Assembly (NCBI GenBank): GCA_015847255.1
Contig: JADLZK010008221.1
Span: 558,001-622,000 of the forward strand
DNA from: Hyparrhenia diplandra
Taxonomy: Eukaryota; Streptophyta; Magnoliopsida; Poales; Poaceae
Direction of reading: 5' to 3'
DNA: 64,000 bases
Shown here: piece by piece, positions 47,424 through 58,800 of the stretch
Layout: each line of letters starts with the position of its first letter
Position numbering within the stretch: the first letter of the stretch is position 1
Made by a program: the position numbers and the translations under genes
The notes under the pieces: model-generated
The model's database searches: none
Told to the model about the DNA's origin: nothing
What the model saw: the letters and a program-made list of their open reading frames with translations, nothing else

Positions 47424-48821
47424 TGTTGACACTGGTTATAGCATAATATTATTAGTCAACTAAATATGAAATAAGGGCGTAAATTGAATATCAACATAGA
47501 CTAGGGGCTTTACTAACATAATTCCATGAGTTTTGGTGATTTATATCTTTTCGAGGGACTTAATGGATAAATCTGAGAGAAGAATAGAGAAAGTTCGAGA
47601 AGATACATCTCATACGATGACAAGACTTAACCGTGAAGTAACTCGATCCAAAATGTGGACTAAAACACTCTAGAAGATACCGAGGACACCGAGAACAAAC
47701 GGAAGGCCGAGAGGTGACTCGGCTTTGGCGGCCGCCAAACTACTGATAGAGCCAATCGGGGCTCATCTTCGTAGGTCGGTTTACCACCGACCTTGAGGTT
47801 GTATCTACACCGTTGCCAAGGTCGGTTTGATCCAAGGGCTATCGTTCATCGCCAAGGGCTATATAAGAAGACCCCCGACCCCTGTGGTGAAACCCTAACT
47901 CATTCTATTCTCATTCTAATCATTAGTCCTTCGGTTGTAGAGGTGTCCCAATGTAAGGATAACCTCTCTCGGGATTAGTGAATTAGAAGTAGAGATTAGA
48001 AGTAGATTAGTCATAGATTAGCCATGTAATTAGAACTAGATTAGATCTAACTTAGATCTAATCAAGACTAAAGGAGAGTTGAACTACACTTTGGTTCCGG
48101 AGATGTCTCTGAGTTTGGTATGTTTCATATCTTATCTTTGGATGACTTGTGATTTATATATTTATCTTCTCTATTTAATCCTATACCTTTCATATATGGT
48201 TAAGTATAGTTGTTATATTATTACATGGGATCTCCGCTCGTATTGAGGGCTCTAGTTATTCATGGTAGCTAGAGTAGTAATTGATAGTGTAGACTTGGTG
48301 TCTAGGCTATTGGTTACCCGAGATTGCACCCAACCCCACGGATAGTTTGTGGTAGCCCGGTGGTGACAGCCATGATGGCCGGCGTATTCCACCACGTTCG
48401 GGTTGGTGTTTGTAGGACCGTAGTTGGAGCTTCCTAGCCCCCTTCTCATCTCTTTACGTGGCTAGTGTTCGATGTCCCGAAGTGTTATGGTATGATTGCT
48501 ATCATGGAACCTTAGTAATAGAGAAGTGCATAGGAACTTTGAACTCTCTTTGACCTCTTGATTAGTTTAGTTATTCCTTAACATCTTAGGTAGTTTATTA
48601 TTATTTTATGTTACTTATCCTCTAACATTTACCCCTCACTATAGTCTAGTGGTTTGCTAAGTTAGTAGATGCATGATTGTGACTTATTAGAATCTTTAAC
48701 CAAAGCTTCCCCTGTGGATACGATACTCTAGAATACTCATCCTAGGGAAAAGCTACAATGGTAGGTGTTACGGCGCTGCGAGAATCCTTCATATTCTTTT
48801 AGCACTTAACAAATGCCAACA
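47424..48821 (+). repeat. LARD-like element LTR 3
   Basis: TGTTGACACTGG to AATGCCAACA, about 1,398 bp, followed by the ACGCG target duplication (48822-48826). Confidence 0.95.
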
Positions 48822-48965
48822 ACGCGCCCGCCACGCAAAAAGATGATGTTAACCGTGGCGGGCGCCGCAACGCGCCCGCCACGCTTAGGGCGGGCGGCGT
48901 TGCGCGCCACCACGCGTCGTCCATGTTTTGTGTGGCGGGCATATTAGGGTGCCCGCCACGCAAAA
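48822..48965 (+). promoter_or_regulatory. CACTA subterminal repeat cluster
   Basis: At least five copies of GCCCGCCACG or its inverse CGTGGCGGGC lie here in both orientations. They continue the cluster at 34150-34263 that was split by the LTR array. In En/Spm elements such repeats bind the element's own protein; the binding here is inferred. Confidence 0.65.
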
Positions 48966-48976
48966 GGCCCGAGGCC

Positions 48977-48983
48977 TATAAAA
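48977..48983 (+). promoter_or_regulatory. TATA box of the TNP2-type gene
   Basis: TATAAAA in GGCCTATAAAATCTGG lies about 450 bp before the ATG at 49431 and just inside the subterminal repeats. A C/T-rich leader follows, in which a block of about 116 bp (CATCAATGGAGGAGAGAGAA) is duplicated at about 49140-49260 and 49258-49385. Both copies carry an upstream ATG. Confidence 0.55.
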
Positions 48984-49430
48984 TCTGGACGGGCGCCGCT
49001 CCTTCTTCCTCCACGGACTTCCTCTTTCAACTTGTGGGGGGGGGGGGAGGTTTTGACCCAAAATTTAACAAAATGTTTGATTTGGGTCTTTTGGATTTGA
49101 TTTGGGGAAGGAGAAGACACTAATTGGTCGGTTTTTGCCTCTTTTTCATCTTTCTTTCCCTCTTTTTCATCCCTTCTAGATCTTCATCAATGGAGGAGAG
49201 AGAAAAGCGCCTTTTCTCTGCTCTCATCCTCTCTTCTTCTTGTTTTTTTTTCGGTTTGAGTACTATTTAACGGTTCATCTTTCTTTCTCTCTTTTTCATC
49301 CCCTTCTAGATCTCCATCAATGGAGGAGAGAGAAAACTGCCTTTCTCTGCTCTCATCCTCTCTTATTCTTGTTTTTTTTCGGTTTGTGTAATATGTAACG
49401 GCACTTAGCTTTTTGGAGTAGGGAGACAGG

Positions 49431-52400
49431 ATGGAGAGGCACCGAGCCCACTGGATGTATGCGATGAAGAGGATTGAGGATGAATACTTTGATGAGGTGA
49501 AGAAGTTTGTTGCTCGTCTTGCGGCGGTTTAAACGAGATAATTCAACAGAGAGCGATTATCTATCCTTGCGCAAAATGCAAGAATCTGAAAGCGTTCAAT
49601 GACAGCGTGGTGCGATCTCACCTAATCATGCATGGCTTCGTCGATAACTATTTGGTCGGACTTTTCATGGCGAAGAAGGTCCACCCTTCGATCCACCGGT
49701 GGATCCGATGACCAGCGTCCCGGTCGATCCAAGATGAAAGTCCACCGGCCGGTTCAATTCCATCGATTTATTTGAAAGACGGCCGCTGACGACGTCGGCG
49801 GCGGCGGCGATGATGATGGTGGTGGTGGTGGTGGAGGGATGGCGGCGGGAGAATCCAACGCAACCGAGGATGTTCGGTTTTTGAGGATTTGGTCAACCGA
49901 CTCGACGAGGATGACATTACGTTTGGGTGCCCGAGATGGTTGGAGAACTTCAAAGAGATGAAGCGGGCAACAATTGATCCACTTTACAAAGACAAATCAA
50001 GGGTTGCACGGTGCTGAGTTTTTAACCTTCGCATTTCGATGTTGAAGTCTCGTCATGGCTGGTCCGACACTAGCTTCAATGAGCTCGTAAGTTACCCGCC
50101 ACCACGTATCCAACGCCTAACAAGGTTCCCCGCTAGTACGTATTGTGCTAAGAAGTTGATCCGGCCAAAGGGCGATGAAAGTCAAAAGTTCGATGCCTGC
50201 CCTAACCATCGTTGTATCCTATATCGGGCGATCAAGATGAGAATTTGACCAGGTTGTCCGCCTTTGTGGTGCTAGTCGATACAAGCGGAATGCCGGATGT
50301 CACGTGGAAGATGACCTCGATGAGGAAGCGGGACCAAAAAAAAAAAGAAGAAGGGGGGAAGAAAACCGGTGCGCCGCCGAAGAAGATCAGGTCAATTCAA
50401 GACGAGGAAGAGGAAGGTTACACGCAGAGAAAACGCCCAACGCTGTCAATGTGGTACCTTCCGGTCACCGATCGCCGCTGCGCGCTCTCTATGGGAACCC
50501 CGAGGATGCTAAGCACATGACACGGCATGCATCTAGCGATCGTGTAAAGGATGACGGAAGCTACGGCACCCTTCGGGACGCTAAGCGGTGGCAAGACTTC
50601 GACGCCGCCTACCCCCCGACTTTGCGAGGAGCCCGGGAACATTCGGTTCGCATTGAGTACCGGCGGAATGAACCCATTCGGTGATCCGAGCAGCACACAC
50701 ACGGACGTGGCGGTCGTCCTCACCATGTACAATCTACCTCCACATCTTTGTCAAAGCGAAGGTATGTTTTGCTCACCATGCTCATTTCGGACCCGGCGGC
50801 CCGACAACGATATAGATGTGTTCTTGGAGCCGTTCATGGAGGAGATGCGGTACTATTTGATGATGGAGTCAAGCATGGTTGATGCGTACCGCAATGAGAA
50901 GTTCACCCTTCGTGCCATCATCTTTGTCACCATCACCGATTATCCCGACCTGTTTTCATTATCGGGGCGGATTAAAGGGAAGACCGCTGTGTAGCTTGCA
51001 TCGAAGAAACCTGCTCCACTTACCCGAAGGGATCCACCAAAAGTGTGTACATGGAACCGCAGACGCTTCCCTCTGCGAGTAAGCATAGGTACCGAGAGGC
51101 AAAATGAATATATACTTTGACAACAAGGGCGAAGTCGAGACCTCGGCTGCAAGACCGACTAGTTATGGTCCAAAAGTGTTTGAAATGGTGAAGGACTTGG
51201 AGTGTGAGTTTGGAAAGAAGAAGAAGAAGAAAGATGATCAGGATGACGGCACCTCCAAGACAATGAAGCGAAAGAGGGATAAATTGGAGGAAGATGCGCC
51301 TCCAGCCGTTCCTTTCAAGAAGAAGTCAATTTTCTTCAAGTATCTCTGATCTTTGGAAGATCTTTGCATACACCCCATGCGATCGATGAGATGCACCTAG
51401 GGAAAAATGTCTTCGAAAGCATGATCGGTCTCTGATGGATATCAAGACCAAGACGAAGGATGGTGTGAAGTCACGTCAAGATCTTGTTAACATGGGCATC
51501 CGACCGGAAAGTCACGCTAAATGGCTTCCGAACGGTAAAGTTGAACTCCCAGGTGCGGCCAACAACCTAACGAGAGATGAGAAGTTGGCTATGTGTCGGT
51601 TGATGCGGGGGTATCAAGGTACCGACCGGTTTCTCTTCCAACATCAAGAGTCCGGTATCCATGAAAGACCTCATGATAGCAAACTTCAACGCGCGACGAT
51701 GCTCACATCATGCCGACGGTGTTTCTTCCAATTGTGATCAAAGCTATTCGTCCAAAATACGTGAAGTTGTTGGTCACAAGGTTGTCATACTTCTTTAACC
51801 AAATCACCCGGAAGGTAATTGCCAAAGCGGTCTGCCCGGCGAAAAGAGTTCATCACGCGAAAAACAATGTGCGGATAGAGATGTGTTTCCCACCATCGTT
51901 CTTTGACATTATGCCACACCTAATGATGCACATGGTTGATCAGATAGAACAGCTGGGACCCGTGTACCTACAAGCGATGTGGACCCAGCGGCGACTAATG
52001 TCTACCCTCAATCGATTCAATCATAACCGCGCTTACCCGGAGGGCTCAATGATCGAGGCATACACAAGCCGAGGCCGTGGAACGGTGTATGAAGTACATA
52101 AAAGATGGGAGGGCTATTGGGCTTCCAGTGCATCAACATGAAGGAAGAACCTCGGGGATGGGGTGCGCGGGCCGAAAAGCACGTACCGACATACCTAGGG
52201 AAAAAGTGCTAGAAGCTCACTACAAAGCATCCTTCATCAATTGGTGATCATGGACACATATGTTCAAAAGCACCTCAAAAGCTCCGCCGTGCAAGCAGGA
52301 AGCGCAAGAACTGTTCAAATGATTGGGCAGAGAAGGAACACAAGAACACTTTCCTCCAGTGGCTCCAAAAGCGAGAACATTCCCCAAGGAGATGATGCGA

Positions 52401-53008
52401 GACCGTGAAGAAGCTTGTGTCGGGGCCGCCCATGCAGGTCACCACGTGGCAAGGGTATGACGTCAACGGGTGCAGGTTCCACGTAAAAGAGAAGGACAAG
52501 AAGAGTGCATCACGTAACAACGATTGTTCGATATGAGGGCAGGAACAACGTGACAGGGGAGAAGGTGACATGCTTCGCACAAGTCGAAGAAATATGGGAA
52601 CTTGACTATGGCGGTAACCTACAGGTAACCATTTTTCGTTGCCAGTGGGTCAAGCCACAGGCAGTTCTAGTGGACAATTATGGGCTAACCACCGTGAACC
52701 TTCAAAGTGTCTGGTACAAAGATGATCAGTGGGTGCTTGCATCTGATGTCGCACAAGTAGCCTACTACATGAACGCGGAGAACATAAATAGACATATTAT
52801 CGTGGCGGGAAAGCGGATCGTGGGAGGCGATGGGGTCTAGAGTCCCGAAACATACAACAACTATGATGAGTTCCGCTCTTTTTACAGATTTTCCACAAAA
52901 GATGAAGGCACCGAGAACAGAATCAATCCCGACAAGACTAAAAATGATGCCATATGGACCCGCCCCGATGGCGAGAAGAAGACCACCAATGCACCGGCAC
53001 CAAAATGA
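49431..53008 (+). pseudogene. TNP2-type CACTA transposase, degenerate
   Basis: The ATG at 49431 starts a transposase-associated domain (HWMYAMKRI..., then IYPCAKCKNLKAFNDSVVRSHLIMHGF and WTFHGE). Then follow core segments typical of TNP2 proteins: YPPTLREEPGNIRFALS, GGMNPFGDPSSTHT, VVLTMYNLPPHLC, DNDIDVFLEPFMEEM and ITDYPDLFSLSGRIKGKTA. Next is DAIDEMHLGKNVFESMIG-like sequence. The C-terminal DUF4218-like part (MCFPPSFFDIMPHLMMHMVDQI) and DUF4216-like part (FAQVEEIWELDYGG) close the protein. There are at least eight frame changes or stops. A TAG at 52838 falls in frame before a conserved tail that runs to 53006-53008. Not functional as written. Confidence 0.9.
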
Positions 53009-53216
53009 TATGTAATTGCAGTTATTACGATGTAAACAATAGTCCAAAAAACAAATATGGATGAGTTATGAACTTTCCGTATTTATGACTTTTTGAATCT
53101 CGGCGTGAAAAGTTCGAAAAATGAAAGTGTTCCCTAATACCAAACGACGGCGTCTAGGGCTTCGTGACTTTTCGAATCGGCGGCGTCTAGGGCTTCGAAA
53201 AACTAGAGCTTGCATG

Positions 53217-53392
53217 GTGGTAGTTTTGATATATTATACGAATTGATCTCTCAATTTTTAAGAATTTTTAACAATTTATCTCGAATCGACGATGTCTCGG
53301 AGAGTTTGAAAAATTTCAAATCTCATCCGAATATTTTTGATATATTATACGAATTGATCTCTCAATTTTTAAGAATTTTTAACAATTTATAA
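53217..53392 (+). repeat. Direct repeat of about 60 bp, spacing 111 bp
   Basis: TTTTGATATATTATACGAAT followed by TGATCTCTCAATTTTTAAGA is present at 53224 and again at 53335. Just upstream GGCGTCTAGGGCTTCG is also doubled (about 53148 and 53183). Non-coding spacer after the transposase gene. Confidence 0.75.
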
Positions 53393-53462
53393 CAATTTAT
53401 CCGAATTGAAATCAAATTGTTCTAATTTAAAATAATTTTTCTAAAATTTTTACGGAAAATAA

Positions 53463-53582
53463 TTTGCGTGGCGGGCATCCTAATCGCCCGCCACGGTTAA
53501 TCTTTGCATGGCGGGCGCCATAACCCGCCGCCACGTGAAATATTAGCCGTGGCGGGCGCCCTAATCCGCCCGCCACGCAAAA
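53463..53582 (+). promoter_or_regulatory. Internal cluster of CACTA subterminal-type repeats
   Basis: At least six copies of CGTGGCGGGC/GCCCGCCACG lie between the two CACTA genes, in both orientations, like those at the element's left end. The position just upstream of the second gene suggests a role in its promoter, or a relic end of another CACTA copy. No CTAGTG terminus follows. Confidence 0.5.
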
Positions 53583-55237
53583 GCGTTCCACTATCATCGT
53601 CGCCCGTTCCCCACCAAATCCTAAGTCGCCGGCGTGTTCATATCGACCCGAAGGGCTGCGATTTTTCGCCGCCCGCCGCGCCGTCACCGTCGCCCGCATC
53701 CGCCGCCCCGTGTGAATCCGTACGTGCAACCTTCTTCCGTGCTTGGCGGCGTGCGTCAGCGTCCCCGCCCTTTCTCCGTCCGCCACCGCCCGGCGTAGCG
53801 CCGGCGGTGGAAACCTCGCTTCAGCTGGGCGCCCGTCCACGTCCCCGTCGCCGTCGCCAACTTCGAGAGCAGGCTGCCGGCCAACCGCGCCCGTCCGTCG
53901 CCGTCGCCGACTTCGAGCGGCCTACCGCCAACCGCGCCATCCCCGTCGCGCCGTCCCGTCCGCCCCCCCGGCCCCCGCCCCCGTCCCGTCTCCGTCTTCG
54001 GTCGCGCCCGGCGACCCCGCTTCGAGATCCACTCCATCTTCTTCCACCGTCGGGCGACGCCGCCTCCGTGGTCTTTGCCGGTGCTTCCGTCCGCCCGTCG
54101 TGGTCGATCCGTGGTGATCTTGGTGCTTCGGCCGTGATTCCTGTCCAGTGGTGCCTCTCCCGCCTATATCTAGTGGTGCCTCTAGCTCTTCTGTTTTGAA
54201 TTAAGCTGCAATTATTTTGAATTACGTTTCTATCCCGTGATGCTTAATTTGCTGCCTGTGGACGCTTAATTTGTCGCCTATGAGCATATATGTCCTTTGC
54301 TCGTGATGCGAATTTGCTACTGTGATGCTTAATTTGTTTTTGTTCTAAGATGGATGCTATCATGTGGGAATAAACTGTTGGGTCCCCATTCTCATTCTAA
54401 TTTAAAGCGAGAGATATCATGTGGGAATAAACAATTAGGGAGAAAATGATAGTTTTCTTGATTTCGTGCCTCATTTCGATTCATTGCCTCTCTTTGTTAA
54501 AAGCCATATTGAAAGTTTTAGTTTTTAATATTACAAGCCCAGGGGTTAAGCCGCCATCAATTAGTGAGGATGTATATCATACTTTACCACCATGTCACTT
54601 GTTTCTTAGGTCATCCAATTATTATGTTGTTTATTGTCTGTGGCTATTACCCTGTTGGTCTAGTGCTGTCACTCTATATGTTGCCCTGTGATGCTTAATT
54701 AAACTTGGCATTTGCCTACTTAGCTTATTTATGATCACAACTTTATTATCTTGCCTAGACTTGGCTAGACTTGGCTGTTGGGTCCCTATTTCACTAATTA
54801 ACTTGAATTGTTATGCCTATTTCACTCTATATGCCCTGGTCCTTTTTTTTTTTTTTCTTGACTTAGCTTATGTCCTTTGTATATATGTCCTTTTTCTATA
54901 TGTTGGTCTAGTGCTGTCATATTAGCCAATTTGGACTCTTTTATGCAATGATGTGGAACCCCTTAAACTTATCAATGCTGAGGCAGTGGCATATATGCGA
55001 TGACACGAACTTAATTATTGGGGCTGAGGCAGCGGCTATGATGATTGAATGTCCCCTATACTTGGAAGCTGCTAAACTAGGACGGCTTGTACAAAGCAAC
55101 CAGTTTAGAAGTGATGTGATCACAAGGGGGCTATATCTGAGCCAATCTTTTTATTTCACTCTTTGAGCAATTTTGAATTACGTTTGTCTACTCCTCCTAT
55201 ATACTAGTACTAAAGCACTATATATTTGTAGCTTGAA
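53583..55237 (+). other. Leader and intron-like region of the second CACTA gene
   Basis: A GC-rich part (53583-54180) has frames open on both strands, so coding is not supported. It is followed by AT-rich DNA (54190-55200) that looks intronic, with repeated phrases such as TGATGCTTAATTTG. No domain is recognised. Confidence 0.35.
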
Positions 55238-55420
55238 ATGGCGAATGAACAAGATCACCAGCCTCAACCTCAGCTTGAATGGGAGTCGCCTAGCTCTAGC
55301 AAAAGTGGCAGCGGCTCTAGTAGTACTACGCAGTACCCAAGCGGAGCCTCGTATAGCCCGTGTAAGGGTAGAAGGAAAGCGTCTTCCAGTGTTGATATTT
55401 CTAACACGATCCTAATTAGG
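55238..55420 (+). pseudogene. Second CACTA gene (Ptta/En/Spm type), N-terminal part
   Basis: The ATG at 55238 opens MANEQDHQPQPQLEWESPSS, then a Ser-rich stretch (SSSKSGSGSSSTTQY) and a basic KGRRKASSS. This composition is typical of the start of the second protein of grass CACTA elements. The sequence is lost into the LTR-type insertion and the gene resumes at 57180. Confidence 0.5.
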
Positions 55421-55689
55421 AAGGCGAGAGAAATATATATGGGATATCTATCTAATCATGTTAGCTTGGATATGGGATTAACCTCATGATCCAATAAAGC
55501 GAAGTTAGGCGGTGTTAGTAGTGGGATGTAGCTTAGCCACATTATCCATAGTGGAGTTAATCTCACTAGGATATGAACTCAAGGTATACCACTCATTTCT
55601 AGGCATTACCTATACACTAGTCTCTCACCCTAGCAATAGCGCTCAAAGAAATGCGGGGCATGGTATCTATAGATTGGCCTTGATAAAAG

Positions 55690-57179
55690 ATTGAACATGA
55701 TATACGCAAAAGCGCACGGATAGAAATACCAATTGTAGCACTTCACCGGGAGTAATCCGGGAATCGTATTTATATTTTACCACGAGGGAAGGGAGTCTAT
55801 GGAAAGGTAGAGATAAGAGCTATCTAATGATTTTATAATATTATTTATTTATGAGATCATTCACTTTCTGATATTATAATGCAGAGTAGCCATGAGCATC
55901 AAACATAACTCAACGAGGATAAGTCCAAGATAAAGATAAATAATATAATGATAATTGTCCAAGTCTAGGATTAACCTATGCCACTAATATCATACAAGCA
56001 ATTAGCATGTTATAAATTAGACAAGAATGAATATTCCTAAGATACTCTTAATTAATATACATCTATGAATACTATAATTAGTGCAATACATCTAGCTATC
56101 ATGGCAAGATTAGATTACTTCTATACATGGCAAGCATTACCAAAGACAAGCAAGGACGAAACTTGTTCATCTTCGTAATTAAAAGCTCGGCGTGTCCTAC
56201 ATTCGGAGGGTGGACTCCAAAGGACTCAACGGGGCTGTCACCCCCGCGATCTACCACCGCGACCCGGAATGTAGGGTGCAATTGCGGATAAATTTGTATA
56301 AACACCACGTTTACACATTGCTTATCACCCAAATAGTGATCATCTATATGAGTGCTATACAATTCCATGCATAAAATATAAAGCAATCTTACTAAACTAA
56401 ATATATAATCATAGCAAGCATAAACACATAGCAACAAGAATATAATAATTATAAAGACCAAAGCCATAACAATTGTATTCTAAATATAAGAGAACTTACA
56501 GATTGAATACAAGAGAGAAGTCTCAAGAACGATCCTTGCTACTTCTTGACTATCGGGAACTCAAGATGAACTTGATCTTCAACTAGAACTAGTTATGTAG
56601 CTAATCTACTTCTAGTATGAACTAGAGCTTAGGTCTAGACTTGTTTGGACTTGGATGAATATGATTGATAATGAAATTGTTTTTAGCCTCGTGGTCATTT
56701 GGTCTTCTTATATAGTACCTGGTGATGAACATCAACCCTTGGATCAAACCGACCTTCAACAACGGTGTAGATACAACCTCAAGGTCGGTGGTAAACCGAC
56801 ATAAAAATGTGAGGTTTGGGTGACCCCCTGGCGGCCGGCCTACATAACACTTGGCGGCCGCCGGGGGTGGAGTGCCACCTCGGCTTCCCGTCTTCTCACG
56901 GTGTCCTCTGGCGGTATCTTCTAGAATGTTTTAGTCCACTTTTAGGGATGATTTGCTTCTGAGATAAGTTTGGTCTTTATTTATCTTGTATATGTCTTGT
57001 ATATTCGGAACCTTCTCCATTGTTCTCTGCATTTTCCTATCAAGTCCCTAAAAAGTCACAGAATACCAAAACTCATGGAATTATGTTAATTAGACCCCTA
57101 GACTTATGTTTAACCTTTGACTTGAGCCCTTAATTCATGTTAAATAATTTAAAATTTTATGATATAACAAGTGTCAACA
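55690..57179 (-). repeat. LTR (solo or truncated) of the gypsy/LARD clade
   Basis: On the plus strand it contains GGATCAAACCGACCTTCAAC, GGTGTAGATACAACCTCAAG and GTCGGTGGTAAACCGAC, followed by a GC-rich island (GGCGGCCGCCGGG), and ends AAGTGTCAACA at 57179. This is the layout of the gypsy LTR at 22965-24257, so it reads on minus; the TATA is the inverse of CTTATATAG near 56708. The left boundary is approximate. No matching 5-bp duplication was found, so 55420-55690 may be leftover internal sequence or an older insertion. Confidence 0.7.
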
Positions 57180-58800
57180 CCGAGGAGGAAGATGATCCTA
57201 ATTTCAACCCGATGGACGAAGCACGAAGCAAGAAGTGTCGGGTTAAGGAAGTACAGGCTGAACGAGCTGCCCCGGCCACCGCTCCCTCCACAAGCAGCTC
57301 AGAGCAACAACAACCCCTACGTCCACGGCCACCTCTTCAGGCAAAGCAAAGGGAGACAAGCCGAAGCGGAGAAGGGGAGACCATGGGAGGCACAAGAAGA
57401 TCGATGAGGTCCTTATCATTCAAGAGTTGGGGCCGCAGGGCGAGCCAGTGCTGCCCACTAAAGTCGCCGCGAAGTACAGCTCTCAAGTCTCGTGTCTCGT
57501 GAAAGATAAGGTCTCCATTCTTTGTGAAGACTGGAAAGCCGTCCCCGACACTGACAAGTTCTGGGTGTGGGGCGAGATTCAGAAATGGTTCCGGTATCCG
57601 CAAGGCGCCGATATGGAAAAGGTCGGCAGCATGTTTACTTCCTCGCGGGGAAGATGCTTCCGAGGCTGGAAGTACAAGGCTCAACGCAGTCTTTTTTGAA
57701 GAAAGGACGCCTATCCTTCACTAAATACACCATGGTCTCGGAAGAAGTATGGGAAGAGTTACGCAAAGGCTAAACACACACGAAGCAAAGGAGAAGAGCG
57801 AGAAGTTCACAGAGCTAGCCAAATGGGACAAAAGCTGCCCCAATACATGGGCAATATTGGGTGCGCCCAGGACACAAGCTGCGTGGCGGGAGGAAGAAAG
57901 GGAGAAGACAGAAGGCTGGGGAGCCAGATCCGTACGAGGGATGTGATGAAAGGATCCGGGACTTTCACTACGGCCACAAGCCCAGAAGCCGAGAGGTCCA
58001 AGCCCGGATGAAGGAGGTCGAGAAGAAGGTCATAGAGGCCCCTTTGCGGCTAAGAACACCGAGCCTCGAGATTCGTCGGGGGACACGATGCACCTTGACG
58101 GCATTGGGAAACCCCGAGCATCGCGGCCGGCGTCGTGGCATGAGCTCCGAGGGGAAGAGTTGGGCGACGGTGGGCTCGTGGCGGTCAGTCTTGCCTCGCA
58201 TCACACGGCGAGAGGTACAAGGAGGGTGCGAGACGGGGAAGGCGTGATGAGGCCTTGCGGCAAATGATCACCAGTCCCATCAAAGAGGCTCACGAGCAAC
58301 GACCCCCCCGGATGGTCGAAGTCCGAAACCAGATGTTCCGCAAATCTTTGGTATGCGGTGCCCACCCCAGAAGCACCTCTGCGGTTGACCGACAGGGAAC
58401 CCGTGGATGATATCACCGAAGAGACACGGTGCGTATTGTTGGTTTTTTGTCGGCAGGTTGGGCAAGAAGAAGGAAGCGTGGCGAGGGGTGGTATTCCTCC
58501 GGAACTTGCAGAGAGAACGGCGCCGCGAGATCCCTCAGAATGTCTTTGAAGTCGACATCGGTACGTGGCGCGGAACATGAAGACTGGAGCTGGACTATCC
58601 CGCTCATAATAAGGTCGAGGACTCTAGGATGCGCTCACGTGTTACGACGTCTTTGTGGCCGGGGTGGACATTGAGCTCAAGACGTCAAAATTGACTTCAC
58701 CGTCCGGTTCACCAAAGAAGACAGCAGCGGACCCGATGTCACGCCTCACTTTCAATGGGTCGTTAATCACACGTGTTTGCGCCAGGATCACGCCACAAAC
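57180..58800 (+). pseudogene. Second CACTA gene (Ptta/En/Spm transposase-like), main part
   Basis: Resumes at the insertion edge with EEEDDPNFNPMDEARSKK. It continues through a Pro/Ser/Gln-rich linker to a conserved domain with VPDTDKFWVWGEIQKWFRYP, KKGRLSFTKYTMVSEEVWEE and EKSEKFTELAKWDKSCPN. Then come AGEPDPYEGCDERIRDF and LGNPEHRGRRRGMSS, which are familiar signatures of rice-type Ptta/En/Spm proteins. Frames change near 57340, 57640, 57770, 57900 and 58080, with further breaks after 58250. In Spm the corresponding protein binds subterminal repeats; the same role here is inferred. Confidence 0.8.

Larger units (their letters stand above)
34264..48821 (+). mobile_element. Tandem non-autonomous LTR element (LARD-like): LTR-int-LTR-int-LTR
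   Basis: Three LTRs (about 1.4 kb each) alternate with two near-identical internal domains of about 5.2 kb. The whole array is bounded by one 5-bp duplication, ACGCG (34259-34263 and 48822-48826), inside the CACTA element. The internal domains encode no gag or pol. The tRNA-Asp-type primer site, the LTR promoter block and the 3' structured array are shared with the coding gypsy element at 22965-32794. That fits a large retrotransposon derivative that uses that family's proteins. The array most simply arose by unequal exchange between LTRs after one insertion. Confidence 0.9.
34128..58800 (+). mobile_element. CACTA (En/Spm) DNA transposon, nested, right end not seen
   Basis: Left terminus at 34128, subterminal repeats, a TNP2-type transposase (49431-53008) and a second Ptta/En/Spm-type gene (about 53600-58800) form the usual two-gene CACTA layout, both on plus. 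It has been invaded by the LTR array (34264-48821), by an LTR at about 55690-57179 and by a further LTR element from about 58780. Both genes are broken. A matching CTAGTG right end is not found in the window. Without the insertions the visible part is about 8.6 kb. Confidence 0.75.

Noticed and set aside
48822..48965. Regular GC-rich repeats resembling a CRISPR-like array
   Set aside because: The words are short, occur in both orientations and have irregular spacing in a plant CACTA end. They are subterminal repeats.
53504..54199. 231-codon open frame in GC-rich DNA
   Set aside because: Equally long frames are open on the opposite strand, the composition is Pro/Arg/Ser low-complexity, and no domain is seen. 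It is explained by GC richness in the leader of the CACTA second gene.
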